From assembly GCA_045133915.1 (NCBI GenBank), contig JBGUUX010000036.1, positions 1 through 20,084 of the forward strand: 20,084 bases of DNA, in the 5' to 3' direction. Shown piece after piece: positions 6,163 to 13,536 of this stretch. Source of the stretch: RGIG7300 sp045133915. GTDB taxonomy: Bacteria > Bacillota > Clostridia > Oscillospirales > CAG-272. A program made the translations under genes and the position numbers. Below the pieces are notes generated by a model that was not told where the DNA came from, did no database searches, and saw only the letters and a program-made list of their open reading frames with translations. Positions within the stretch are counted from its first letter, which is position 1. Each line of letters begins with the position of its first letter.

Positions 6163-7577
6163 CCCTCGAAAAACATTTCGTCTACGTATAACTGATTAAA
6201 TTTTCTGTGGCCTGAGAGCTCTATATATTCAAGCTTTTTTGCAAAGTCCTCGGTGCGCTTGCGTTCCTTTTCGCTTAAAGCGCAGTTGACCGCACCCAGT
6301 CCCGCGCAGTTGCCTAAGAACTCTATCCTGCCACGAAGCTCTGAGGGAATAAGTCCTATATCACAAGCCGAGTCAGGGTCGATATGCATACCGAATCCGC
6401 CTGCGATAATTACCTTTTTTATAGCAGTCACAGGCTTTTTCATCTCTGCCAAAAGGGTCTTGATGCCGGCGGCGATAGCCGCCTTTGCGGTCTGGAGAGA
6501 GCGGATATCCTTCTGTGAGATATATACCTCACCAAGGTAGTATCTTTCCTCCTCGAGCTTACCTGTTTCGTCAAGCATAAAGCCTTCGAGCAGGGCAGCC
6601 ACCGCATCTATCAGTCCCGAGCCGCAGATACCTACGGCAGGTATATCATCTATAGTTCTGTATTTAAGCTCACCGTCGTACCATACCTTGTCCACAGCAC
6701 CCGGCTTTGCTATACAGCCGCATTCTATGTTAGCCCCCTCAAAGGCAGGACCTGCCGCCGCCGCACAGCAGAGCGCTCGCTCGCCGTCAGCCAAAACTAT
6801 CTCGCCGTTGGTACCGATGTCTATGTATAAGGTAAGCTCCTCAACTTTGTCTATGTCGCAGGCAACTGCACCGCAGGTGATATCTCCGCCCACGTATGCC
6901 GCAACGCAGGGAGCTATATATGTTTTCTTCGCAAAGGGCATGTCGTATTCGCATCCGAAAAGCGAAGCGGGAGTAAAGGGCAGCTTTGCTATACCCGAGG
7001 CATCCTCACCGGTGACAAAATGCTCTATTGCGGTGTTGCCGCAGATAACGCAGCAGTCAGTTTCTTCGGCATAGGGAGCAATAGCCTCCCAAAGCTCGGT
7101 CTTGAGCTTATCTGAACCGCCCTCGCCTGCAAAAACAAGACGGGAAATAACGTCTGCGCCGTGAGCGCCCTGGGGATTTACAAAGGACAGTTTTTCTTTG
7201 ACCTCGCCCTTTTCGATAATATAAAGGGCAACGGTGGTGGTGCCTATATCTACGGCTAACAGTCGGTTTTTGTTTTCTCCTTCTGCGATATCTCCGTGGA
7301 ACTCGGTCTGTATATCAGCATCCTTTTCCTCGGCAAGCTCATAGGAAAAATCTCCCTCGCAGCGGGCAAGACAGGCAAGGCGAAAACCTTTTTTATCACC
7401 CAAAAGCTTTATTTCGTTTTCGTCGGGAGCGCTTACCGCTCCCTTGCAGCGAACAAGGCACTTTCCGCATCTGCCCTTACCTCCGCAGGGAGCTTCGGGA
7501 GTACGTAACCCCTGCTCAATAAATATCTCCAGCAGAGTTTTGCCTATGTCGGTTTTCTTGCAATTGTAATCTGTCAT
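6156..7577 (-). CDS. Ferredoxin-ASKHA protein (RACo/RamA-like reactivase family)
   Basis: This 473-aa protein has an N-terminal plant-type 2Fe-2S ferredoxin domain with C31, C37 and C40 (CGGKGRCGKC) and a later Cys at 69 or 73. An ASKHA ATPase-like domain begins near residue 104 with the phosphate-binding loop VDIGTTT, followed by DIGTNGEIV, ICGSGLIDAV and a Gly-rich AGGFGMH. The family includes ATP-dependent reductive activators of corrinoid proteins, such as RACo and RamA. At 473 aa it is shorter than those (about 600-650), as in many Clostridia DUF4445-type proteins. No corrinoid protein or methyltransferase is encoded nearby, so the partner is unknown. GAGGGAA before the ATG supports the start. 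It diverges from the 162-aa lipoprotein gene by 26 bp. Confidence 0.8.
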   Translation of the reverse strand: MTDYNCKKTDIGKTLLEIFIEQGLRTPEAPCGGKGRCGKCLVRCKGAVSAPDENEIKLLGDKKGFRLACLARCEGDFSYELAEEKDADIQTEFHGDIAEGENKNRLLAVDIGTTTVALYIIEKGEVKEKLSFVNPQGAHGADVISRLVFAGEGGSDKLKTELWEAIAPYAEETDCCVICGNTAIEHFVTGEDASGIAKLPFTPASLFGCEYDMPFAKKTYIAPCVAAYVGGDITCGAVACDIDKVEELTLYIDIGTNGEIVLADGERALCCAAAAGPAFEGANIECGCIAKPGAVDKVWYDGELKYRTIDDIPAVGICGSGLIDAVAALLEGFMLDETGKLEEERYYLGEVYISQKDIRSLQTAKAAIAAGIKTLLAEMKKPVTAIKKVIIAGGFGMHIDPDSACDIGLIPSELRGRIEFLGNCAGLGAVNCALSEKERKRTEDFAKKLEYIELSGHRKFNQLYVDEMFFEGE

Positions 7578-7603
7578 TATATTCCCTCATATAATGTGTT
7601 ACT

Positions 7604-8092
7604 ATGAAAAAATTTATTATACTTTTATTATCCTTTACCCTTTTGTTTTGCTCCTGCCGGGGATCTTACGGGAACGCCGCCTCCGTTATGGAAAAGCTTG
7701 GGGTATCAAACGGTATTATCTACAGAAACGATACCGATATATCCGAGCCGGAATACATAGCTTCCGAAGAGTTAGGCTATCTCTACTACGGAGACGCCGT
7801 TCCCTTAGCCGAGCTTGACTATCTTGAGAGCTACTGTATATATATGTCCCGTAACAGGGCGGTAAATGAGATACATATATTTGAATCCAAATACCAGTCC
7901 GACGTTGACAAGCTGAAACGTATGCTTAAAAGCCGTGCTGATTTTCTTTGTGAGCTTAGGATAAACCCCAATCCCTCCGACTTTTTCTGTGACACAAAAG
8001 CAGACTGCAAAATACTGTCAAAGGGAAGGTTTGTATTTTTAGTGGTGGGAAATACCGATACGGTAGCCGATAACATCGAAAGGCTTTTCTGA
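7604..8092 (+). CDS. Small lipoprotein, possibly DUF4358-like
   Basis: This 162-aa protein has a signal peptide (MKKFIILLLSFTLLFCSC) with lipobox-like FCSC and a lipidated Cys near 18. The mature part has an EIHIFESK segment, an amphipathic helix (DVDKLKRMLKSR), and a closing GRFVFLVVGNTD strand followed by a helix. This order resembles DUF4358 lipoproteins of Clostridia, but similarity is by eye and weak. No Shine-Dalgarno site precedes the ATG. A TATAAT lies at 7590-7595, only eight bases before the start, so the mRNA could be leaderless. Confidence 0.65.
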   Translation: MKKFIILLLSFTLLFCSCRGSYGNAASVMEKLGVSNGIIYRNDTDISEPEYIASEELGYLYYGDAVPLAELDYLESYCIYMSRNRAVNEIHIFESKYQSDVDKLKRMLKSRADFLCELRINPNPSDFFCDTKADCKILSKGRFVFLVVGNTDTVADNIERLF

Positions 8093-8134
8093 TGTTATAT
8101 CCTCGTGAAACAAACTATAGGAAAAATCAGACTA

Positions 8135-8150
8135 CACCCGATTTTGGGTG
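8135..8150 (-). terminator. Weak terminator after gtrA
   Basis: A 5-bp stem CACCC/GGGTG with loop GATTTT is followed on the minus strand, nine bases later, by TTTTT. An additional GAAGGC/GCCTTC hairpin (8150-8164) overlaps the gtrA stop. Either or both could end the holA operon, and they lie between convergent genes. Confidence 0.35.
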
Positions 8151-8155
8151 AAGGC

Positions 8156-8719
8156 TCAGCCTTCCCCTTCGTCCTTTTCAGCTTCCTTTTCTGCAGAGAT
8201 TCTCTGTCCCTTCTTGAAGATGACGAGCTTGCTGAAAATATAGTTAACTATGGTGGTTATAACCAGTGCTCCGAACTTGACGATATAATATTCTCTTACG
8301 TCAATACCCCAGCTGCCCTGAGCCACGCCGTCAACCATACGGATAAAGCCTATGCGGATGATATGGTCAAAGTCAAGCATATCGCAGAAAACGAAGAAGG
8401 TAAGCGCCTCAACACCCCAGGTGAGGAGTCGTGCACCGGTAAAGCCTACACATTCCTTCCAAAGGATATTTGACTTCATAGACTTTGAACGGAACACAAA
8501 GAACTTGTACATCCAGAAGGCAAAGCATACCGTGGATATAGCCCAGGCAATGGTAACGATGATGGTGTTACCGATCTTGTTTTCGTCAAGATTGGTGAGC
8601 TCCTTAAGTGCTATAGAGATTCCCCAGTTAAGGAAGGTGGTGGAAAAACCGATCACAAGGTAACGCAGGAACTCTGCTAAACCCTTCTTTTTCTTAAGAA
8701 AATCTGATATCTTGCTCAT
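8156..8719 (-). CDS. GtrA-family membrane protein
   Basis: This 187-aa protein has four predicted membrane segments (about residues 18-38, 50-72, 92-115 and 146-168) in the GtrA arrangement. The opening FLRYLVIGFSTTFLNWGI and closing TTIVNYIFSKLVIFK segments are typical. GtrA proteins are thought to take part in moving lipid-linked sugars across the membrane for cell-surface polysaccharides. No glycosyltransferase lies next to it, so the substrate is not indicated. The C-terminus is a charged cytoplasmic tail. The gene overlaps the Toprim gene by four bases (ATGA) and is the last gene of the holA operon, an unusual partner for DNA and RNA enzymes. Confidence 0.85.
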   Translation of the reverse strand: MSKISDFLKKKKGLAEFLRYLVIGFSTTFLNWGISIALKELTNLDENKIGNTIIVTIAWAISTVCFAFWMYKFFVFRSKSMKSNILWKECVGFTGARLLTWGVEALTFFVFCDMLDFDHIIRIGFIRMVDGVAQGSWGIDVREYYIVKFGALVITTIVNYIFSKLVIFKKGQRISAEKEAEKDEGEG

Positions 8720-9297
8720 TTTAATAACTCCTTGTATTCGTCATAGCTGCACATCATATTAAGTGCATCGAGAAATGCATTGGCTGAAAGCTCCTTGGGG
8801 AGAGAAAGCTTTTTTGCTACCTCGTAGCGCTTTGTCTTACTGTCCGCGCCGCCAAGCAGACTGTCCTCGTAGAGGTCGGCTTTGGTTATACCTCCTCTGC
8901 CGCATACCTCCTCTGCGCCTCTTGCATAGGGGGCAAACAGCTCACGGAGCAGCTCCGCCTTCATACCCTCAACACCCAGCGTTCCCGCCTTTGAGGGAGC
9001 TTTTTTTCTTTTTTCCTTTCCCTCAATATCGGGGATATATAGGTTTATCATGGCGTCGGAGGGAAGGATGGATTTTAAGTGATTTCTTATCACCCTGCCT
9101 GCGCCGTCACTGTCGGTAAGGACTATTATTTTTGTCTTTTGAGAGAGGCGAATAAGAAATTCTCTCATCTCGGCAGACTTAAAAACTCCAAAACCTCTTG
9201 TGGGTATTATCTTTGCATCAAGCACAGAGTCAAGCTTTATCTGGTCATACTTGCCCTCAACCACAATGGGCATATCAATTATAAGCTTCTCGGTCAT
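8716..9297 (-). CDS. Toprim-domain nuclease, RNase M5-like
   Basis: This 193-aa protein has an N-terminal Toprim domain with the conserved Glu in VVEGKYD (E14) and the metal-binding pair in LTDSDGAG (D62, D64). A basic stretch (KEKRKKAPSK) and GVEGM, resembling the GVEHA segment of RNase M5, follow. RNase M5 (RnmV) matures 5S rRNA in Firmicutes, and the length and domain order fit. However, no 5S gene, ksgA or tatD lies nearby, so the specific function is inferred. The ATG overlaps the holA stop by four bases. The gene is translationally coupled on both sides. Confidence 0.7.
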   Translation of the reverse strand: MTEKLIIDMPIVVEGKYDQIKLDSVLDAKIIPTRGFGVFKSAEMREFLIRLSQKTKIIVLTDSDGAGRVIRNHLKSILPSDAMINLYIPDIEGKEKRKKAPSKAGTLGVEGMKAELLRELFAPYARGAEEVCGRGGITKADLYEDSLLGGADSKTKRYEVAKKLSLPKELSANAFLDALNMMCSYDEYKELLK

Positions 9298-10337
9298 CTT
9301 GACGCCTCTATTATCAGTCTTGAAAGAAGGGCGTATCCGTTGGGATAACCGTTCTTCAAGAGTCTGTCGGTCTCTGCGCAGAGCTCAAGTATCCTTTCGA
9401 TATCACCTGAGGTGCGTCTGCCCAGAGCCTTACGGTAAAGTGAACAGCGGTATTCGTTAAGCTTAAGCTCCTTGGCTATCTCTCTGTCCTGCATTCCCGT
9501 CTCGGCAAAAACTGCGATATGGCAGAGGGTACGGAAAATTGATATAAGCGAGCCTAAGGTTAGGTTGACCTCCTTACCGCTTTTATCCTCAGCCTCATAG
9601 CTTGACAGAATGTAGAACGCCTTGTCTGTATCACGTGCCAAAATAGCGTTGGAAAAGTCAAATGCGCCTATCTCCTTGGTCTTGGTGGCAAGAAGCTCTA
9701 TATCCTCTTTGGTCAGAGCGTTACGTCCCTGAGACAGGATGTACGCCGAGAGCTTTTCGGTCTCGGTGACCAAAGCGAACATATCTGTTCCGCATCTGTC
9801 CATAAGCGCGTAGCTCATATCAAGGTTACAAACTATCTTGTTGTGGGTAAAGTGTGCAGAAACCCACTTTGCCAGCTTGTCCCGGCTCTGCTTTTCAAAG
9901 TAAACGGGGCAGAGAACCTCGGAAATTGCTTTAAACTGCTTTGACGGCTTCTTTACGTCGCCGGGGTCAAACTCCTCGGGAACGGTATAGAGTATAAGCA
10001 CGGTATCGGTGGTGCCTTCAAGCATAGCAAAGGCGTTGCAGAGCTCCTCTGTAGCCTTGTCCTTCATAGAAGAAAGGTTAAGGCTGTGTATCTCGATAAG
10101 CTTCTTTTCGGCAAACACGGGCAGAGCCATGATAGCGTTTTCAAGAGCTTCTATTGAAAAATTCTCCGCATCCAACCTTATATGGTTAAAGCTGTCGGGA
10201 CCGTCGGGGAATACCGACTTTCTTGCCTCGGAAAGGGAATTTCTTTTAAGATATTCTTCCTCGCCGTAAAAAAGGTATCCGCCAAAAAGCTCACCCTTGG
10301 CTCTGGTTCTGAATTTTTTGGAATCTAATATCTCCAT
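9294..10337 (-). CDS. holA: DNA polymerase III delta subunit
   Basis: This 347-aa protein is the clamp-loader delta subunit, which opens the sliding clamp during DNA replication. Diagnostic segments are GGYLFYGEEEYLKR near the N-terminus, a core with ALPVFAEKKLIEIHSL, and the closing RRTSGDIERILELCAETDRLLKNG. It belongs to the AAA+ fold but, as usual for delta, lacks an intact Walker A motif. Length is normal. The ATG overlaps the DUF1934 stop by one base (TAATG) and its own stop overlaps the Toprim start, so the whole operon is coupled. Confidence 0.88.
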   Translation of the reverse strand: MEILDSKKFRTRAKGELFGGYLFYGEEEYLKRNSLSEARKSVFPDGPDSFNHIRLDAENFSIEALENAIMALPVFAEKKLIEIHSLNLSSMKDKATEELCNAFAMLEGTTDTVLILYTVPEEFDPGDVKKPSKQFKAISEVLCPVYFEKQSRDKLAKWVSAHFTHNKIVCNLDMSYALMDRCGTDMFALVTETEKLSAYILSQGRNALTKEDIELLATKTKEIGAFDFSNAILARDTDKAFYILSSYEAEDKSGKEVNLTLGSLISIFRTLCHIAVFAETGMQDREIAKELKLNEYRCSLYRKALGRRTSGDIERILELCAETDRLLKNGYPNGYALLSRLIIEASR

Positions 10338-10831
10338 TATCTTCTCAGTTCGTCCACTTTTACAGAGAAACGGTTACGCTGGGTCTTGACGCCCTGCACC
10401 TCGATAACGTAATCGAGATCAAGGGTGCCTCCTGCCATGGTAACACGGTTGTCTATAGAGCGGGTGCATACGCAGAGCTCCATGGGAAAACCTGCCACGT
10501 TGTAAGCGCATCTCTGTCTTCTCACGGTGTCGCTGAAAACAAAGCCTGCGGTATTTTCACCCGTGCGGACCATATTGAGCTGGTTAGGGTCGTCCTTGGG
10601 GAATATAAGGCTGGTGGTGGTATTGGGCATACCCATATCCTCGGATTCCTTATATTTTAATTCTATATTCTTTCCGTCGTCGCGTATGGTGGCGTCGGTG
10701 GACATTTCAATCACCTCGTCCTCGGCAACCTCCACTGCGTGCTCCTCGCCCATCACCTTTGCGCACATATCAAATGCGGCAAGGTCGGAAAGTACTGATC
10801 TTATTTTGATTCTTACGTTTTTTTCGGTCAT
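10337..10831 (-). CDS. DUF1934 (YwiB-like) beta-barrel protein
   Basis: This 164-aa protein fits DUF1934: the N-terminal VRIKIRS strand, then TTSLIFPKDDPNQLNMVRTGENTA-type elements read in pieces (TTSLIF, MVRTGE), and a closing DLDYVIEVQG strand before a basic tail. The family (YwiB of Bacillus) is a small beta barrel of unknown function, sometimes compared to lipocalins. It is the first gene of the holA operon. The Shine-Dalgarno site is modest (AGAGG, nine bases before ATG), and a near-consensus promoter lies upstream. Confidence 0.75.
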   Translation of the reverse strand: MTEKNVRIKIRSVLSDLAAFDMCAKVMGEEHAVEVAEDEVIEMSTDATIRDDGKNIELKYKESEDMGMPNTTTSLIFPKDDPNQLNMVRTGENTAGFVFSDTVRRQRCAYNVAGFPMELCVCTRSIDNRVTMAGGTLDLDYVIEVQGVKTQRNRFSVKVDELRR

Positions 10832-10864
10832 AACTAACCTCTTGACATAGTAATAGATAATACT

Positions 10865-10893
10865 ATAATATCACAAATATATTTAAGTGTCAA
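10865..10893 (-). promoter_or_regulatory. Promoter for the DUF1934-holA-Toprim-gtrA operon
   Basis: On the minus strand a perfect TTGACA (10888-10893), 17-nt spacer and TATTAT (10865-10870) form a strong housekeeping-type promoter. It faces away from the promoter at 10918. Confidence 0.8.
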
Positions 10894-10917
10894 ATAACAG
10901 TTCGTAAACATTTAAAC

Positions 10918-10946
10918 TTGACGGGGAGTGTAAAATCTGTTAAAAT
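10918..10946 (+). promoter_or_regulatory. Promoter for the SLH-domain enzyme gene
   Basis: TTGACG (10918-10923), 17-nt spacer, TAAAAT (10941-10946). The -35 boxes of the two divergent promoters are 24 bp apart. A TTG that could extend the reading frame upstream is the first codon-sized part of this -35 box, so the longer start is unlikely. Confidence 0.75.
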
Positions 10947-10974
10947 TATTTTATCAACCAAAAGGAGAACTCCT

Positions 10975-13503
10975 ATGAAAAAACGTATTGTTTCTATTAT
11001 GCTTATTTGCGTAATGCTCTTTTGCGCGTTGCCCGTATATGCCGACGGTATATGGCAGGGTTACGTTACCCTTACTCCCGGTGCTGACGAGACCGAGATA
11101 AATGTTGCATGGTATGCAGGAGTAGAGGGAGAGGGTTACGTACTTTACTCAAAGGCTGATGATATAGTTGACGGTGCCATGCCCACCGACAAGGCGGCAA
11201 AGGCTATTGCCCTTTGTGAGATATCTGACGAAGGCGAGGGTTATTACAGCTACAAGGCAACTCTCACCGACCTTGAGCCCTCTTGCGAGTATGCGTATTT
11301 TCTTGTAAACTCAGGCTATGCCGAAAAGCTCAGATATTTTACCACAGGCGATACCGATGAACTTGGCTTTGCTATGGTAAGTGATGTTCAGATCGGCGCA
11401 GGCGGTATTGCACACGATACCGAGGGCTGGGCAAAAACTCTTGATATAATCGAAAATCACGATGCCTTCAAGGGAACAGACTTTATCCTTACCACAGGCG
11501 ACCAGGTAAAGGATGCCGAAAACGAAACTCAGTACGAGGGATTTATACTCGATGAGCTTTCCTCTTTCCCCGTTGCTCCCACAATAGGTAACCACGACAC
11601 TAATGCTCCTCTTTACGATCTGCACTTTAACCTTGCCAATATGTCAGAGCGTTACGGTGTTACCAATGCAGGCGGTGACAGCTGGTTCAGATATAACAAC
11701 GCTCTCTTCATTATGCTCAACACCAACTCCACAAAGAACGACGAGCATTTTGCATTTGCAAAGCAGGCCGTTGCCATGAATATGGATGCCGACTGGAGAT
11801 TCCTTGTATTCCATCATACCGTATACACCACAGGTGAGCTTAAGAACAGCAATACCAGTACCCGCGGTAAAGCCATGATCGAGATATGCGACGAGCTTGA
11901 TATTGATGCAGCCTTTTCCGGTCACGAGCATCTCTATACCCGTTCTTACATTATGAAGGACGACGAACCCGTAACCGACAAGGCTCTCTACGGAGACAAC
12001 TATTCTTCTATCGTTGACCCCGACGGTACTCTTTATATCACCAACAACACAGGATCGGGATGTAAGTACGATCCCATCGAGGGTTCCACCCCCGACTTTG
12101 CCGCAGTAACCGTGCAGGAGAACATCCCCAACGTTACAAAGGTAAACGTAGATTCTGACAGCTTTGAAATGACGGTTTACCGCACCTCTGATATGAGTGT
12201 GGTAGATAGCTTTACCATCACCAAGACCTCTGACGAGACCGTTCTTCCTTACACCGACGTAAAGGAAAATCATTGGTACTACTCTGCGGTAGAATATGCC
12301 TTTGACAAGGGTATGATGTCGGGTATGACCGACACCACCTTCGGTCCCAACGTTGCCACCAACCGTGCAATGCTGGTGTCTGTTCTCTGGAGATTTGAGG
12401 GTAGTCCCGAGGGCTTTACTCATAGCTTCTCCGACGTAAAGTCAAGTCACTACTTTGACAAGGCAGTTGCATGGGCATACTCTAACAATATCGTTGCAGG
12501 TAAGTCTGCGGATAAGTATGCTCCCAACGATAAGCTTACCCGTGAGCAGATGGCGGCTATCCTCTACAGATATGCAAAGTATGCAGGTAAGGATACTACA
12601 GCCGAAGCGGACCTCTCTGTATTTGCGGATCTGAGTAAGCTTGACGCTTATGCAGTAGACGCTATGAAGTGGGCAAACGGCAAGGGTATTATCACAGGTA
12701 TGAACGCAACTACCCTTGATCCCAACGGCAACGCTACAAGAGCGCAGCTTGCTTCTATCCTTCAGCGTTTCCTTACTCCCAAAAAGTATTTTACTCTGAG
12801 CTTTGACGACGGCACACAGCAGGATCTTCGTATGATTGAGATACTTAAGAAGTATGACGTAGACTGCATGAGCTGGAATGTCAATACCGAGGGTCTCTAC
12901 GGCGCAAAATGGGATCTTACAGGCTTAGGTCTTCCCGGTGTGGAGCATCAGAGATTTACCAAGGAAGAGCTTGAAAGTGGCATCTACGACGGCTACGACG
13001 TTTTGGTTCACACAAGAACCCACCCCTCCCTTAAAATATACGATTCAACACCTATAAAGGTTGTGGAAGAGGTGCAGGGTAATGCCGACGATATCGCAGA
13101 GATAACGGGTATCGCTCCCGTTGGTATGGCTTGGCCCGGCGGTGACACAGAGTATACCGATACCACGATAGATATCATCCTTGATAAGACCGATATCCGC
13201 TTTGCAAGAGGAACGACCCCCACCTACGATTATGCGCTTCCCACTCAGTTTATGAAGTGGATGCCTACCTGCGGAATATCCGACGGTAAGCTCTTTGATC
13301 TTGCATATGACTTCATTAACATGGAAGCCGAGGACGACTGTCTCTTCTACGTATGGGGTCACAGCTTTGAGCTTGACGCTTACGATACCTACGATCAGTT
13401 TGAGACTCTTGTTCGTATGATGAAGGCAAACGAGGGCGATATAGTTCTTGTTACCAACACCGAGTTCTACGAGCTTTATAAGACTTTAGTTCCCTCAATG
13501 TAA
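10975..13503 (+). CDS. Secreted metallophosphoesterase-SLH-polysaccharide deacetylase-like protein
   Basis: This 842-aa protein has a signal peptide ending near VYADG (about residue 23), then a fibronectin-like N-terminal domain as in purple acid phosphatases. A calcineurin-like phosphoesterase domain shows D140, GDQ (D176), GNHD (206-208), HH (280-281) and GHEH (H317, H319). Three SLH repeats follow (about 426-600). The C-terminal NodB-like domain (about 603-842) has SFDDG (D611, D612), HTRTH (H679, H683) and WPGG. SLH repeats usually anchor to cell-wall polymers, and here they sit between two potential enzymes. The start is set by AAAGGAGAA just before ATG 10975. Substrates are unknown; roles in phosphate release or wall modification are inference. 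Confidence 0.85.
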   Translation: MKKRIVSIMLICVMLFCALPVYADGIWQGYVTLTPGADETEINVAWYAGVEGEGYVLYSKADDIVDGAMPTDKAAKAIALCEISDEGEGYYSYKATLTDLEPSCEYAYFLVNSGYAEKLRYFTTGDTDELGFAMVSDVQIGAGGIAHDTEGWAKTLDIIENHDAFKGTDFILTTGDQVKDAENETQYEGFILDELSSFPVAPTIGNHDTNAPLYDLHFNLANMSERYGVTNAGGDSWFRYNNALFIMLNTNSTKNDEHFAFAKQAVAMNMDADWRFLVFHHTVYTTGELKNSNTSTRGKAMIEICDELDIDAAFSGHEHLYTRSYIMKDDEPVTDKALYGDNYSSIVDPDGTLYITNNTGSGCKYDPIEGSTPDFAAVTVQENIPNVTKVNVDSDSFEMTVYRTSDMSVVDSFTITKTSDETVLPYTDVKENHWYYSAVEYAFDKGMMSGMTDTTFGPNVATNRAMLVSVLWRFEGSPEGFTHSFSDVKSSHYFDKAVAWAYSNNIVAGKSADKYAPNDKLTREQMAAILYRYAKYAGKDTTAEADLSVFADLSKLDAYAVDAMKWANGKGIITGMNATTLDPNGNATRAQLASILQRFLTPKKYFTLSFDDGTQQDLRMIEILKKYDVDCMSWNVNTEGLYGAKWDLTGLGLPGVEHQRFTKEELESGIYDGYDVLVHTRTHPSLKIYDSTPIKVVEEVQGNADDIAEITGIAPVGMAWPGGDTEYTDTTIDIILDKTDIRFARGTTPTYDYALPTQFMKWMPTCGISDGKLFDLAYDFINMEAEDDCLFYVWGHSFELDAYDTYDQFETLVRMMKANEGDIVLVTNTEFYELYKTLVPSM

Positions 13504-13508
13504 TAATA

Positions 13509-13535
13509 AAAACACGGTGCAATGCACCGTGTTTT
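13509..13535. terminator. Bidirectional terminator
   Basis: A perfect 12-bp stem (13509-13520 with 13524-13535, loop AAT), with T7 on the plus strand and TTTTTATT on the minus strand. It ends both the SLH enzyme gene and the convergent SdpI-like gene, whose stop begins at 13539. Confidence 0.9.
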
Positions 13536-13536
13536 T

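Noticed and set aside
10918..10974. Upstream TTG start adding 19 residues to the SLH enzyme
   Set aside because: The TTG is part of the -35 box, and the ATG at 10975 has a proper Shine-Dalgarno site and begins a signal peptide.
11644..12423. 259-aa minus-strand open frame opposite the SLH enzyme
   Set aside because: It is an antisense shadow; the sense strand encodes the phosphoesterase and SLH repeats with all motifs.
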